Positions 39,540 to 49,350 are shown, numbered from the stretch's first letter. The stretch: DNA of 64,000 nt from CAWHQZ01 sp963831645 (GCA_963831645.1 CAWHQZ010000023.1:434001-498000), one strand, 5' to 3'. Notes: generated by a model not told the origin, from the sequence alone. A program made the numbers and translations.

Positions 39540-39632
39540 TCCATCTGGGTAGTCCGTGTTTGCCCGGAGATTTCGACTCGCACGGCAGGCTCGGCGGCTC
39601 GAAATGTGCTTTCGTCATGAAGGGCCGCGCGC

Positions 39633-40718
39633 ATGGCTGAGGCGCTGACCATCTCGATCGATGCCATGGGCGGCGACCTGGGACCCGCTATGGTGGTTCC
39701 CGCTCTGGACATGATTGTCGAACGGCACCCCGGCGTCCGAATTCTTCTGTATGGCGACCAAGGTCGGATTCAGCCCTTCTTGTCGCGGCTCCGTCACGGT
39801 GTCAACTCCGTAACCGTGCGCCATACCGACGTCTGGATAGCGATGGACGACAAGCCCAGCCAGGCGCTGCGGCGGGGGCGGTTCAAGAGTAGCATGTGGC
39901 TGTCTATTGACGCCGTAAGGCATCACGAGGCCGATGTCGCAGTTTCAGCCGGCAATACCGGTGCGCTGATGGCGATGGCGACCTTCATCCTGAAAACCAT
40001 GAAGGGAATCAAACGGCCGGCGATGGCCGGCATCTGGCCGACGCTCCGGGGCGAAAGCATCGTGCTCGATGTCGGCGCGACGATTGGCGTCGACGCCGAG
40101 CAGCTCGTTCAGTTTGCGATCATGGGTGAAGCCATGGCACGGTGCATTTTCGGTATCGAGAGGCCTACCGTCGGACTGCTGAACATGGGAGCCGAGGAGG
40201 TGAAGGGAAACGAGGTTGTGCGCGACACCGGGCGCATTTTGCGCGAAGCCGCTTTGCCCATTGAGTACTACGGCTTTGTCGAGGGCGACGACCTGGGCAA
40301 GGGAACCGTCGACGTCGTGGTGACCGAAGGCTTCACCGGGAACATCGCGCTAAAAACCGCGGAAGGTACCGCCAAGCAGCTGATGACCTATTTGAAGTGG
40401 GCGCTTTCTCGAACGTGGAGTTCACGGCTTGGTGCGGTGCTTGCACGGGGCGCATTCAAGGCGCTGCAGGACAAGATGGATCCCAAGCACCATAATGGCG
40501 GCGTGTTCCTGGGTCTTAACGGCATCGTGGTGAAAAGCCACGGCGCCACGGACCCGTTCGGCTTTGCTGCTGCGGTGGATGTCGCGGTTGAAATGGCCGA
40601 GAATTCGGTGATCGCGAAAATTGCAGCCGATCTCCAGGCGATGAACATGATGAGCATCAAGACGGCAACCGATACCGCGCCGCCTGAGCAAGTCGAACTG
40701 TCGCAACCGATTACATGA
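39633..40718 (+). CDS. plsX: Phosphate acyltransferase PlsX
   Basis: PlsX (361 residues) converts acyl-ACP to acyl-phosphate for PlsY, starting phospholipid synthesis. Motifs are [18 protein letters not shown] at the N-terminus, [18 protein letters not shown] near residue 110, [17 protein letters not shown] and [18 protein letters not shown]. Its stop overlaps the fabH start. The plsX-fabH-ihfA-merR order is characteristic of alphaproteobacteria. Confidence 0.95.
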   Translation: MAEALTISIDAMGGDLGPAMVVPALDMIVERHPGVRILLYGDQGRIQPFLSRLRHGVNSVTVRHTDVWIAMDDKPSQALRRGRFKSSMWLSIDAVRHHEADVAVSAGNTGALMAMATFILKTMKGIKRPAMAGIWPTLRGESIVLDVGATIGVDAEQLVQFAIMGEAMARCIFGIERPTVGLLNMGAEEVKGNEVVRDTGRILREAALPIEYYGFVEGDDLGKGTVDVVVTEGFTGNIALKTAEGTAKQLMTYLKWALSRTWSSRLGAVLARGAFKALQDKMDPKHHNGGVFLGLNGIVVKSHGATDPFGFAAAVDVAVEMAENSVIAKIAADLQAMNMMSIKTATDTAPPEQVELSQPIT

Positions 40719-41686
40719 TCCGCTCGCTCATCACCGGCGTGGGGTCTTATTTGCCGCGGAAGGTCCTGTCGAATCACGACCTCGCGCGGATGGTCGACAC
40801 GAGCGATGAATGGATCGTTGCCCGAACGGGGATCCGCGAACGGCGTATCGCCGCTGACGGAGAAATGACCTCGGATCTGGCGACGGCTGCTGCAACCGCA
40901 GCGCTTGAGCACGCCGGTTTGGCAGCCTCCGAAATTGATCTCATCATATTGGCAACCGCCACCCCTGATCAGACGTTTCCGGCCACGGCCGCGACGGTCC
41001 AGTCGCGCCTCGGCATCACCTCGGGTGCCGCCTTCGACCTCCAGGCTGTTTGCTCTGGATTCGTCTATGGCCTCACGACAGCCGATTGCTTCCTCAGGGC
41101 CGGTCAGGCAAAACGCGCTCTCGTTATTGGCGCCGAAACGTTCTCACGGATAGTGGATTGGAAGGACCGGTCTACTTGCGTTCTGTTTGGTGATGGGGCG
41201 GGTGCGATGGTCATCGAGCCCGGGCACGGTAACGGAACTGCCGCCGATCGCGGCATTTTGGTTTCGCGCATTCATTCTGACGGCCGTTTTCGCGACAAAC
41301 TCTATGTCGATGGAGGCCCGTCGAGCACGCGGACGGTTGGTCATCTGCGCATGGAGGGCCGTGAAGTCTTTCGCCATGCTGTCACCAATATCAGCAATGT
41401 AATGCTGCAAACGATGGCGGAGGAGGGCATCAAGGCGACGGACATCGATTGGTTCGTACCCCATCAGGCGAACCGCCGCATTCTGGAGGGTACAGCGCGC
41501 AAACTTGGTCTGCGCGAGGAGAGCATCGTCATGACAATCGACAGGCACGCCAACACCTCCGCTGCCTCGATCCCGCTGGCCTTTGACGTCGCCGTGCGCG
41601 ATGGCCGAATCAAGCGCGGCGACCTGGTGTTGATGGAGGCGATGGGCGGCGGGTTCACCTGGGGTGCCACCCTTGTCCGGTATTAG
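40715..41686 (+). CDS. fabH: β-ketoacyl-ACP synthase III
   Basis: FabH (323 residues) condenses acetyl-CoA with malonyl-ACP to initiate fatty acid elongation. The catalytic triad is visible as Cys113 ([10 protein letters not shown]), His250 ([10 protein letters not shown]) and Asn280 ([12 protein letters not shown]). The N-terminus [17 protein letters not shown] and the C-terminal [13 protein letters not shown] are canonical. It overlaps plsX by ATGA. Confidence 0.96.
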   Translation: MIRSLITGVGSYLPRKVLSNHDLARMVDTSDEWIVARTGIRERRIAADGEMTSDLATAAATAALEHAGLAASEIDLIILATATPDQTFPATAATVQSRLGITSGAAFDLQAVCSGFVYGLTTADCFLRAGQAKRALVIGAETFSRIVDWKDRSTCVLFGDGAGAMVIEPGHGNGTAADRGILVSRIHSDGRFRDKLYVDGGPSSTRTVGHLRMEGREVFRHAVTNISNVMLQTMAEEGIKATDIDWFVPHQANRRILEGTARKLGLREESIVMTIDRHANTSAASIPLAFDVAVRDGRIKRGDLVLMEAMGGGFTWGATLVRY

Positions 41687-41956
41687 AGGCGCTGCCGTGC
41701 GGCCAGAGACTAGGCCAGAGACTCTAGCAAGAAACAAAACCGCGAGTCATGCGGCAGCCGGCGTGATCTGGACGCCGACGACGATCCCGCTACACTCTAT
41801 AGCACAGCACCAACAGGTGCCCGTTTCATGTCCAGCGGGTCGGTAACGCCGGTGGCGAACTAAGCTATTGACATTGTTCGCTGGTATTGCGTCCTGGCTA
41901 TTGATTCAATGGCTCAATGCTCCTAACCTTACTGCCGGACGTCGATGAGGGGCAGT

Positions 41957-42268
41957 ATGGCTGGCAGGACGTTGACCCGGGCCGACCTCAGCGAGGCGGT
42001 GCATAGACAGGTCGGCCTATCGCGGACAGAGTCGGCCGATCTCGTGAAGCTGGTGCTTGACACGATGACTGACAGCATCGTCGATGGTCACAGTATCAAG
42101 CTTTCCTCGTTCGGAACCTTTCTCGTGAGGCGGAAGTCCGGACGCATGGGTCGTAATCCGAAGACGGGCCAGGAGGTGCCGATTACGCCTCGGCGAGTAC
42201 TGGTGTTCAGACCAAGCCAGGTCATGAAGAATCTGATCAACGGCGAGCATGCCGGGGACATGGAGTAG
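41957..42268 (+). CDS. ihfA: Integration host factor subunit alpha
   Basis: IHFα (103 residues) bends specific DNA sites as a heterodimer with IHFβ. The sequence has [20 protein letters not shown], the core [13 protein letters not shown] and the arm [19 protein letters not shown] with the DNA-inserting Pro. ATG 41957 was chosen over ATG 41945 because [11 protein letters not shown] is the family N-terminus and GAGGGG lies 5 bases before it. The preceding 270 bases contain a TTGACA at 41868-41873 without a convincing -10, and an 11-bp direct repeat (41701-41711, 41713-41723). Confidence 0.95.
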   Translation: MAGRTLTRADLSEAVHRQVGLSRTESADLVKLVLDTMTDSIVDGHSIKLSSFGTFLVRRKSGRMGRNPKTGQEVPITPRRVLVFRPSQVMKNLINGEHAGDME

Positions 42269-42272
42269 ACAG

Positions 42273-42824
42273 GTGGCTCAGATCGCCGAACGGACCCGTG
42301 AAGTGGAGGAGGAGGAAGTTCGACGGGAAAAGTCCCCCGATGCGTTTCGTACCATCAGCGAGGTTGCCGATAGCCTCAACGTGCCCCAGCACGTGCTGCG
42401 ATTCTGGGAAACCCGATTTTCGCAGATCAGGCCTATGAAGCGCGGCGGCGGACGGCGTTATTACCGGCCTAACGACATCGACCTCTTGAAGGGCATAAGA
42501 GAGCTTTTGTACGGCCAAGGATATACGATCCGGGGCGTGCAGCGCATCTTGAAGGAAAGCGGCACTGCTCATGTCGTGGCGATCGGTCGCGGCGAAATCA
42601 AGCCCGGCACGCCGGACGTTTCGGAAAACGAACCAAAGTCGGTAGCGATCGCTCCTCGCCGCCCAGCCAGGGCGGCGTTGCGGCAGGTGGGCTCCGACGA
42701 CTCGGAGGATACAACGCAAGCGCCGTCTCCGCCCTCTGTCTTGAATGTCCATCAGATGGGCTTGCTCCGCGAAGCATTGGGCGAGCTTTCGGCCGTGCGC
42801 AAGCTTCTGAGCAGCGACAGCTGA
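42273..42824 (+). CDS. MerR-family transcriptional regulator
   Basis: This protein of about 183 residues has a MerR helix-turn-helix: [25 protein letters not shown] and [21 protein letters not shown] variable linker with acidic and proline-rich stretches follows, and a C-terminal helix ([19 protein letters not shown]). GTG 42273 with GGAG 7 bases upstream is preferred; ATG 42249, inside ihfA, is an alternative. It is the regulator that regularly follows ihfA in alphaproteobacteria. The target is unknown. Confidence 0.88.
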   Translation: MAQIAERTREVEEEEVRREKSPDAFRTISEVADSLNVPQHVLRFWETRFSQIRPMKRGGGRRYYRPNDIDLLKGIRELLYGQGYTIRGVQRILKESGTAHVVAIGRGEIKPGTPDVSENEPKSVAIAPRRPARAALRQVGSDDSEDTTQAPSPPSVLNVHQMGLLREALGELSAVRKLLSSDS

Positions 42825-42885
42825 CGGCACCAAGCTTCAGCTCCCGCTTTCTCGGCAGTGTCGCGGATGCTATAGAGGCCTACGT

Positions 42886-42962
42886 CGGAGCGTAGCGCAG
42901 CCCGGTAGCGCACTACTCTGGGGGGGTAGGGGTCGCGGGTTCGAATCCCGCCGCTCCGACCA
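42886..42962 (+). tRNA. tRNA-Pro (GGG)
   Basis: A 77-base cloverleaf has acceptor stem CGGAGCG/CGCTCCG, D stem GCGC/GCGC, anticodon stem CTACT/GGTAG, loop CTGGGGG (anticodon GGG), T arm GCGGG-TTCGAAT-CCCGC and encoded CCA. It follows the MerR gene and precedes the HupE-PpiC-HupE cassette. Confidence 0.95.
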
Positions 42963-43060
42963 TAATCAAACCTATACGATGAGGATTGGCGCCTACTCGC
43001 CAGAGTTTGAGCAGGGAGAGTAGTGCGCGGAAGAACTTAAAGGGACCGGACCGTGGCTGC

Positions 43061-43666
43061 ATGGCTGGAAGGTTGATACTGCTGGCAATTTTCTTTGTGG
43101 CCGGGTTCATCGACGCGGCCGAAGCGCACAGTCCGATCAAGGGTATCGGCGCGTTCTACAACGGCATGCTTCATCCGCTGTTGGTGCCCGCTCATCTTCT
43201 TGCGCTCCTTGCGGTCGGACTCCTGATCGGTCAGCGTGCGCCGCTCTCGAGCCGCTCCGCACTTTCGATTTTCTCGCTTGCCGCCGCAATCTCTCTGACG
43301 GCTGCAGTGCTCGTGGGGACGCCAATACCCCGGCCGGCGCTTCTGTCACTGGCGTTAGTAGCCGGGCTGGCAGTCGCTTTATCTTGGCCGCCCGGTATGG
43401 TCCTTCCCATCGCGCTGGCTGCGGCGGCCGGTACGCTGGTCGGGCTCAATTCGAAGCCGGATGGTATCGCTGCTTCGCAGATCTGGCTTTCATTGTCGGG
43501 AACAGGCCTCGGGGCGGTTCTCGCAGTAACCTATGTAGGTGGTTTGGCAGCGTCGCTCCACCGCCCTTGGCAGAAGATCGCCGTAAGGGTACTTGGGTCC
43601 TGGACGGCTGCCAGCGCATTCCTCGTGCTGACGCTCGAACTCCTGCCAGCGAGAACCCCTGCATGA
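43061..43666 (+). CDS. HupE/UreJ family membrane protein (first copy)
   Basis: This 201-residue protein has a cleavable signal (LLAIFFVAGFIDAAEAHS) and about six further helices. HupE/UreJ proteins are small membrane proteins; studied members are nickel or cobalt permeases linked to hydrogenase or urease. Here the characteristic region reads GAFYNGMLHPLLVPAHLLAL, with His in place but the following acidic residue of the HPxxGxDH motif replaced. No hydrogenase or urease gene lies nearby. Its TGA overlaps the next gene, so the pair is translationally coupled. Confidence 0.8.
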   Translation: MAGRLILLAIFFVAGFIDAAEAHSPIKGIGAFYNGMLHPLLVPAHLLALLAVGLLIGQRAPLSSRSALSIFSLAAAISLTAAVLVGTPIPRPALLSLALVAGLAVALSWPPGMVLPIALAAAAGTLVGLNSKPDGIAASQIWLSLSGTGLGAVLAVTYVGGLAASLHRPWQKIAVRVLGSWTAASAFLVLTLELLPARTPA

Positions 43667-44553
43667 CTTTAGTTCGCCGCGTGCTGAGCGAGCCCCTGGT
43701 CCAGTTCCTCCTAATCGGCATCTGCGTTTTCGGCCTCTATTCGGCCGTCGAGCGATCGTCTCCGGAGGCTGAGCCGCAGTCCATCGAGATCGGTCCGGGG
43801 CGCATTGCCCAACTCCTGGAGACGTTTTCGAGGACATGGCAGCGTCCACCGTCACGAGATGAGGTGAACGGTCTCATTGAAGCATTCATCAAGGAGGAGA
43901 TCTTTTATCGCGAGGGGCGCAAGGCAGGCCTCGACCGCGATGACACCGTCTTCCGACGTCGCCTGCAACAGAAGATGGAATTCCTGATGGAGCCGACTGC
44001 TGCCGAGCTGACGCCTACCGAGAAGGAGCTTCAAACCCTTCTGGATGCCAAGGCGGATATGTTTCGCATCGCCGAGCGGGTGGCATTCCGTCAAATCTTC
44101 TTCGATCTGCAGAAACGAGGCGACCCGGCTCGAGCTCAAGTCGAGGCCCTGAGCAACACTCTGCGGTCGGATATACAAGCGCTGGACTTGGACGAGCTGG
44201 GCGACCCGACTTTGCTGCCGCGCGCCATGCAGCTCACGCCGGTCGAAGAGATCGAAAGCACCTTCGGCGCCGACTTCACGAACGCTCTCGGCCACGCCGA
44301 GACCGGCAGATGGACAGGGCCGGTCGAGTCGACATTCGGCTTGCATCTCATCCACATAGATGATCGGACACCGGCACGTATGCCGGAGCTCGACGAGATC
44401 CGCGCAGTCGTACTTCGTGAATGGCAGACCGAGAAGCGCCACGCCATTGCCGAAGAGCGTTATCGGTCCGTGCGGGCAAAATACGACGTAACTGTTGCCT
44501 GGCCCGAACCGAAGACAACCTCGGTGCCATCGGGGACGGCAACGACTCAATGA
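43663..44553 (+). CDS. Membrane-anchored PpiC/SurA-like peptidyl-prolyl isomerase
   Basis: This 296-residue protein has an N-terminal membrane anchor (LVQFLLIGICVFGLYSAV, residues 12-29). A SurA-like helical region follows (SRDEVNGLIEAFIKEEIFYR) and then a rotamase_2 (parvulin-type) domain ending in WTGPVESTFGLHLIHIDDRT. It is probably a periplasmic folding factor. It lies between two HupE-like genes with ATGA overlaps at both ends, so it probably assists them or a shared partner; that role is inference. Confidence 0.88.
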   Translation: MTLVRRVLSEPLVQFLLIGICVFGLYSAVERSSPEAEPQSIEIGPGRIAQLLETFSRTWQRPPSRDEVNGLIEAFIKEEIFYREGRKAGLDRDDTVFRRRLQQKMEFLMEPTAAELTPTEKELQTLLDAKADMFRIAERVAFRQIFFDLQKRGDPARAQVEALSNTLRSDIQALDLDELGDPTLLPRAMQLTPVEEIESTFGADFTNALGHAETGRWTGPVESTFGLHLIHIDDRTPARMPELDEIRAVVLREWQTEKRHAIAEERYRSVRAKYDVTVAWPEPKTTSVPSGTATTQ

Positions 44554-45545
44554 CGCGTGTTCTCAGCGCTTTCGTCGTCCTTGTTGCGCTCTTTTTCGGT
44601 TTCAGCAGTGGTTTCCCATGAGTTGCGTCCCGCTTATCTGGAAATCACCGAGACCGCGCCGGAGCACTACGGCTATTGTGGAAAGTACCGGCCCGCGGCG
44701 AGTTCAGGTTATCCTTGCACGTACGCCTTCCATCGTCCTGCAGCGAGACTTCCCCGGTTGCCACTACCGACGCCGGAGGCGCGATGGCGAGCCGCTGGAG
44801 CGTCCGCTGCGCGGGCGGCCTCCCAGGGCAAAAGCTCTACATCGAAGGACTCATCGCAACCTATACCGACGTTCTTGCACGCATCGTAAGCGCCGACGGA
44901 ACGGTGCAAACGGCTCAACTCACGCCGGACGCATCTGAGCTGTCAGCTATTGCCGCGCCCACCGCAACCGATACGGCAGCGACCTATTTTGTTCTCGGCA
45001 TGCAGCACATCATGCTGGGCCTCGACCACCTGCTGTTCGTTCTGGCACTGCTCCTGCTGATCCGCGATACCCGAACCCTGATTGCGACGATCACTGCGTT
45101 TACTCTTGCGCACTCGATCACGCTCGCGTGTGCTGCGCTGGGCATCGCCGCGGCACCTCAGCCGCCCGTCGAGGCCCTTGTGGCGCTGAGTATTGCTCTC
45201 GTGGCGGCCGAAATCATTCGCAACAGCCGCGGCCAATTCGATCTTTCCAGCCGATATCCCTGGGTTATCGCTTTCTTTTTTGGGCTGCTGCACGGCTTTG
45301 GCTTTGGCGGCGCACTGCGTGAAATCGGCCTCCCCCAAAAGGATGTGCCTCTGGCGCTGCTCAGCTTCAATCTCGGCGTCGAGGCGGGTCAGCTCGTCTT
45401 TGTCGCGCTTGCCTTGCTAGCAATCGCGAGGCTCCGCCTCCTGCTGGCGGTCCGCTCCGCCAAGCCCCGGCTCTGGACAACGCATGTCATCGGTGCTGTG
45501 TCCGCCGTTTGGTTCGTCCAGCGCATCGCCAGCTTCGGAGCTTGA
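44550..45545 (+). pseudogene. HupE/UreJ family protein (second copy), two frameshifts
   Basis: Three frames combine to one protein of about 330 residues. ATG 44550 gives a signal peptide MTRVLSAFVVLVALFFGFSS. The next frame gives VSHELRPAYLEITETAPEHY, and the third KVPARGEFRLSLHVRLPSSC through RWSVRCAGGL, GMQHIMLGLDHLLFVLALLL and FGLLHGFGFGGALREIG to the stop. Shifts lie at the GG pair 44610-44611 (one base extra) and near 44671-44676 (one missing). The periplasmic domain plus HxxxGxDH and HGFGF motifs are those of large HupE-like proteins. It overlaps the PpiC gene (ATGA). Confidence 0.8.
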
Positions 45546-45772
45546 CGCTTCCGCAGCCGGGACGCTCCAACCACCTGCCTTCATTTTCACCATTGCGCTC
45601 ACCGGCGAGCCCGCCGGCGGTTAGCTTAATCATTTCCTTACCCGACAGATCGATTGTTGTCAGACACCTCGCTCGGTCGATGCGGGGCGGGCATTTGCAA
45701 CCGGCGGAAGACTTGGACCCCTGGCCATCGCAAGCCCGCCGGCGAGCACGAAGGAACGCCTTGGGCGGAAGT

Positions 45773-46912
45773 ATGATGGGCTTCGGACGCCACGGTCTGG
45801 ATCTGATGTTCTACTCGGGCGCAGCGCGCGCACTTTCGCCGATATGCCGGGGCGTGGGAGCCATTCTTCAACTCAACAATATCAGACCGGGCGGCCCGGT
45901 TCGAGGTTGTTTCAATCCCAACGGCGGTTTGGTGATCGCCCCGGGATTTCTCGAGGCTTCGATCGTGCATCTGCGCGATCGCGGCTTCGACATCGTATCG
46001 TTCAGGGATGCTACATTGCGTTTGCAGCATGGCAGCCGGAGGGGACCGCCATTTGTCGTCTTTACCATCGATGGCGGCCATCGTGATGGCCTGGTTCATG
46101 CCTGGCCGGTCTTTCGCAAGCACGACTGCCCGTTCACCATTTTTGTTTCGACCGCTGTCGCCGATGGCACCGGGCAACTCTGGTGGCGCGGCCTGGAAGC
46201 GGCCATCGCCGGCGAAACACACATGCCGCTCGAGTGGCTGGAGGCCTCGGGACAGATGCCGACCGTTACCGATGCCCAGAAGCAGGCTGCCTGGCGCAGG
46301 GTCTATCGGCATATCCGCAGCATGGAGCCGCGCCGGCAGCAGAAGTTCATACGGCAGTTTTGCAGTGAGCGCGGCATCGACCTCGAGGCCATGTGCAGGG
46401 CCGAGGCAATGAGCTGGCATGATATTCGCACCGTCTCTCGCGATCCTCTGTGCACCATCGGCGCCCAATCGGTTCACTATTTCTCGCTCGCACGGCTGAC
46501 AATCGACGATGCGGAGGCCGAAATCGCGGAGTCATCCCGCCGCATCGAAGTCGAGCTCGGCGAACGTCCGAAGTATTTTTCCTATCCCTACGGCGACCCG
46601 GCGGCGGCCGGTCCGCGTGAGTTCGCACTGGCAGCAAAGGCGGGTTTGAAGGCTGCGGTCACCGCTCGCAAGGGCATGGTGTTTCCTGAACATCGGCATC
46701 ATCTGCTGGCACTGCCTCGAATCCCGCTCGATGGCCGCTACCAGGAGATGCGGTATCTTGATGTGCTGCTGTCGGGCGTCCCTACCGTCCTGTCGGAAGG
46801 ATTTCGGTGGCTTCAACCGTCTCCGGCTGGCCCGAACGGTCAGGTCCGGAGCATCCAACGAATGAGCAGCATCACGAACGGGAGCCAGGCAAACCCCGCA
46901 ACCGCAAAATAG
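45773..46912 (+). CDS. Polysaccharide deacetylase-like protein with replaced metal ligands
   Basis: This 379-residue protein has the NodB/CE4 deacetylase fold: GFDIVSFRDA, PPFVVFTIDGGHRDGL, WPVFRKHDCPFTIFVSTAVA, LGERPKYFSYPYGDP. Active members bind zinc with Asp-His-His. Here motif 1 reads TIDGG instead of TFDDG (Gly at about residue 101), and motif 2 reads AQSVHYFSL instead of AHSxxHP-like (Gln at about 232, Tyr at about 236). The catalytic-base Asp100 and the YPYG motif remain. It is probably a non-zinc or inactive member. ATG 45773 is preferred; the frame is open back to 45509. It overlaps convergent DUF2842 by 73 bases. Confidence 0.8.
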   Translation: MMGFGRHGLDLMFYSGAARALSPICRGVGAILQLNNIRPGGPVRGCFNPNGGLVIAPGFLEASIVHLRDRGFDIVSFRDATLRLQHGSRRGPPFVVFTIDGGHRDGLVHAWPVFRKHDCPFTIFVSTAVADGTGQLWWRGLEAAIAGETHMPLEWLEASGQMPTVTDAQKQAAWRRVYRHIRSMEPRRQQKFIRQFCSERGIDLEAMCRAEAMSWHDIRTVSRDPLCTIGAQSVHYFSLARLTIDDAEAEIAESSRRIEVELGERPKYFSYPYGDPAAAGPREFALAAKAGLKAAVTARKGMVFPEHRHHLLALPRIPLDGRYQEMRYLDVLLSGVPTVLSEGFRWLQPSPAGPNGQVRSIQRMSSITNGSQANPATAK

Positions 46913-47040
46913 ATGAACTGCGCAGCCGCCCCGCGGGTCGACACAACGATGGACCCAAGCGTCATGGCGGCAAGGCAATAAACCACCAGGAATCCGATCA
47001 CGGCGACGGTGCCAAGGAACTTTCGAAGCCGAATGTTCAT
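46840..47040 (-). CDS. DUF2842 family membrane protein
   Basis: This 66-residue protein starts RLRKFLGTVAVIGFLVVYCL and has two membrane helices, ending in WLPFVMLLIRWMLR. Length, the RLRKxxGT start and the IRWM end match the small alphaproteobacterial family DUF2842, of unknown function. It often lies near cytochrome oxidase or CtaA genes; here it is divergent from ctaA by 112 bases. Confidence 0.85.
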   Translation of the reverse strand: MNIRLRKFLGTVAVIGFLVVYCLAAMTLGSIVVSTRGAAAQFIYFAVAGFAWLPFVMLLIRWMLRT

Positions 47041-47152
47041 GGCAGCTCGCTAGCCGGGAATCGTTTCTCGAGGTGCCTGCTAATCGCCTAACCCGTGATG
47101 AGTTTTCTCCGCGTAGTACTGCGGCGCTTGGTCGCCTGTGTCTCTGTCCATA

Positions 47153-48241
47153 ATGTCTCCTACTGAATTCAGCATGCACTCCCGGGCGACGGGTACCCAA
47201 ACAGATGTGGGGCCGTGGGTTGTGGTCTGGCTCTGGCTTGTCGCCGCCATGATCGTCGTCACCGTCATTGTAGGTGGAGCTACGCGCCTCACAGACTCCG
47301 GTCTGTCGATTACCGAGTGGCAGCCGATCCTTGGGGTCATCCCGCCCTTGGATGAGGCGGCGTGGCGCGAAGCTTTTGCCAAATATCAGACTATTCCCGA
47401 GTACGAGCTCGTCAACAAAAGCATCAGTCTTTCGGAGTTCAAGACTATTTACTGGTGGGAATGGACTCATCGCGCCGTTGCCCGTGTTATCGGCGTGGCG
47501 TTTTTGTTGCCGTTCTTGGGGTTCTGGATTTCCGGCCGTTTGCCGCGGGGTCTGGCCGCGCAGCTTGCCGTCATACTTCTCTTGGGCGCGCTTCAGGGTG
47601 GGCTGGGCTGGTACATGGTCAAGAGCGGCCTGACCGACCGCGTCGACGTCAGCCCCTATAGGCTCGCGGCTCATCTGGGGCTTGCCGCCGTCCTGCTGGC
47701 CTCCATCATCTGGATTGCGCTCGGCTGTGCTTCGCCGAGACGGTATCTTCGCGACAACGGTGCGCTGCGCGCGATGCTGTTTGTGGTTCTGGTCCTCCTG
47801 CAATTGGTCATCGGCGGTTTTATGGCAGGCATGGATGCCGGCCTGGTGGCGATGTCATGGCCGGACATGAACGGGAAACTCGTTCCTGACGGGCTTTTGG
47901 AAATGTCTCCGTGGTGGCGCAACCTGTTCGAGAATGCAGTGACCGTGCATTTCAATCATCGGCTTGTGGCCTACCTCATAGTCGTTTTCATCGCCGTCCA
48001 CGTGTACCTCCTCCATCGCGGCGGCGCCTCCCCGAGTGCGGTCCGTAGCGGAGTTTTGCTCGCGGGCATAGTCGCCGCTCAATTTCTGGTGGGCGTCGCC
48101 ACAGTGATTGCTGCGGTTCCGATGAAGCTTGCGCTCCTGCACCAGGCGGGCGCCCTGCTGCTCCTGGCCGCTGCAGTGTTCCATCTCCATCGTCTGACCG
48201 CAGATCCGCTTGGACACTTTGCTCATGGCGGCTTTCGCTGA
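47153..48241 (+). CDS. ctaA: Heme A synthase
   Basis: CtaA/Cox15 (362 residues, eight helices) oxidises the C8 methyl of heme O to give heme A for cytochrome c oxidase. Conserved features are VIVGGATRLTDSGLSITEWQ, YWWEWTHRAVARVIG (His), LQGGLGWYMVKSGL and AVTVHFNHRLVAYL with a late LLHQAGALLLL His. It is the long Cox15-like type usual in alphaproteobacteria. ATG 47153 was selected; GTG 47138 and ATG 47174 are alternatives. argC follows after 49 bases. Confidence 0.94.
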   Translation: MSPTEFSMHSRATGTQTDVGPWVVVWLWLVAAMIVVTVIVGGATRLTDSGLSITEWQPILGVIPPLDEAAWREAFAKYQTIPEYELVNKSISLSEFKTIYWWEWTHRAVARVIGVAFLLPFLGFWISGRLPRGLAAQLAVILLLGALQGGLGWYMVKSGLTDRVDVSPYRLAAHLGLAAVLLASIIWIALGCASPRRYLRDNGALRAMLFVVLVLLQLVIGGFMAGMDAGLVAMSWPDMNGKLVPDGLLEMSPWWRNLFENAVTVHFNHRLVAYLIVVFIAVHVYLLHRGGASPSAVRSGVLLAGIVAAQFLVGVATVIAAVPMKLALLHQAGALLLLAAAVFHLHRLTADPLGHFAHGGFR

Positions 48242-48290
48242 ATGAGAGGTTCCGCTAAGGATCACCTCGATTTCGTCTCCGGACTGACTG

Positions 48291-49337
48291 ATGGCAAGAA
48301 ACCGGATCAGGGCTGCCGTAATGGGTGCGTCGGGCTACACCGGCGCCGATCTTGTGCGGCTGGCGGCGGCGCACCCGGGCATTGAAATCGCCGCGCTGAC
48401 CGCCAATGCCCACGCTGGCCAGGCAATGCACGAAGTGTTCCCGCATCTGGCAGCACTGCGGCTTCCGTCGCTGGTCAAGAATGAGGATACCGAATGGTCC
48501 ACCATTGAAGTCGCCTTTTGCGGTCTGCCGCATGCAACCAGCCAGGGGGTGATCGCAGCCTTGCCGCCGCACGTCAAAGTCATCGACATGTCGGCCGACT
48601 TCCGCTTGCGCGATCCGTTGGTCTACCAGCAATGGTATGGCAAGCCGCACGGGGCTCTGGAGCTGCAGAAGCAAGCTGTCTATGGACTGACGGAGTATTA
48701 CCGCAGCGAGATAAAGAAAGCTCGGCTCGTGGCCTGCCCCGGCTGCTATCCCACGGCGGTGCTGCTGGCGCTTCTTCCGCTCGTGGATGCCGGTCTGATT
48801 GACGCGGACGATCTGATCATCGACGCGAAGTCCGGCGTGTCAGGCGCCGGTCGCGGTCTGAGGCAAAGCACGTTGTTTTGCGAGGCGGGCGAGGGCTTGT
48901 CGCCGTACGGCGTCGCGAGCCACCGGCACGCGCCGGAGATCGAGCAGGAGATCTCCAAGGCCGCTAGCCGCGACGTGACCATAAGTTTCACGCCCCATCT
49001 TGTTCCCATGAGCCGTGGCGAGCTTTGCACGACATATGCCCGGCTTTCCGGCCGTGCCACTTCGGAGGAATGTTCGCGCGCGCTGGCCACACGCTATGCT
49101 GATGAATCCTTCATCCACATCGCTTCGGGCGGCGCTTTCCCGGCGACGCAGTTCGTGCGTGGATCGAACAACGTCTTGCTCGGATGCTACAAGGACCGCA
49201 TTGCGGGCCGTGTCATCGTGATCTCGACGCTCGACAATCTGGTCAAGGGTTCCGCCGGCCAGGCAATCCAGAACTTCAATTTGCTGTTCGGCTTTCCGGA
49301 AACCACCGGTCTGGAGCAGGTCGCGCTTTTCCCATAG
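48291..49337 (+). CDS. argC: N-acetyl-gamma-glutamyl-phosphate reductase
   Basis: ArgC (348 residues) reduces N-acetylglutamyl phosphate in arginine synthesis. The NADP-binding VMGASGYTGADLVRLAAAHP, the nucleophile Cys in ACPGCYPTAVLLALLPL and the substrate region DAKSGVSGAGR are clear. The C-terminus has GSNNVLLGCYKD and TLDNLVKGSAGQAIQNFN. An oxidoreductase gene follows after 13 bases and is probably co-transcribed. Confidence 0.96.
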   Translation: MARNRIRAAVMGASGYTGADLVRLAAAHPGIEIAALTANAHAGQAMHEVFPHLAALRLPSLVKNEDTEWSTIEVAFCGLPHATSQGVIAALPPHVKVIDMSADFRLRDPLVYQQWYGKPHGALELQKQAVYGLTEYYRSEIKKARLVACPGCYPTAVLLALLPLVDAGLIDADDLIIDAKSGVSGAGRGLRQSTLFCEAGEGLSPYGVASHRHAPEIEQEISKAASRDVTISFTPHLVPMSRGELCTTYARLSGRATSEECSRALATRYADESFIHIASGGAFPATQFVRGSNNVLLGCYKDRIAGRVIVISTLDNLVKGSAGQAIQNFNLLFGFPETTGLEQVALFP

Positions 49338-49350
49338 AACCCTTTCCTGC

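Noticed and set aside
41701..41723. 11-bp direct repeat GGCCAGAGACT in tandem after fabH
   Set aside because: Only two copies, no symmetry, and no evident regulatory meaning; likely slippage.
47080..47151. Minus-strand microprotein of 23 codons between DUF2842 and ctaA
   Set aside because: It overlaps the divergent ctaA start region and has no Shine-Dalgarno or family support.
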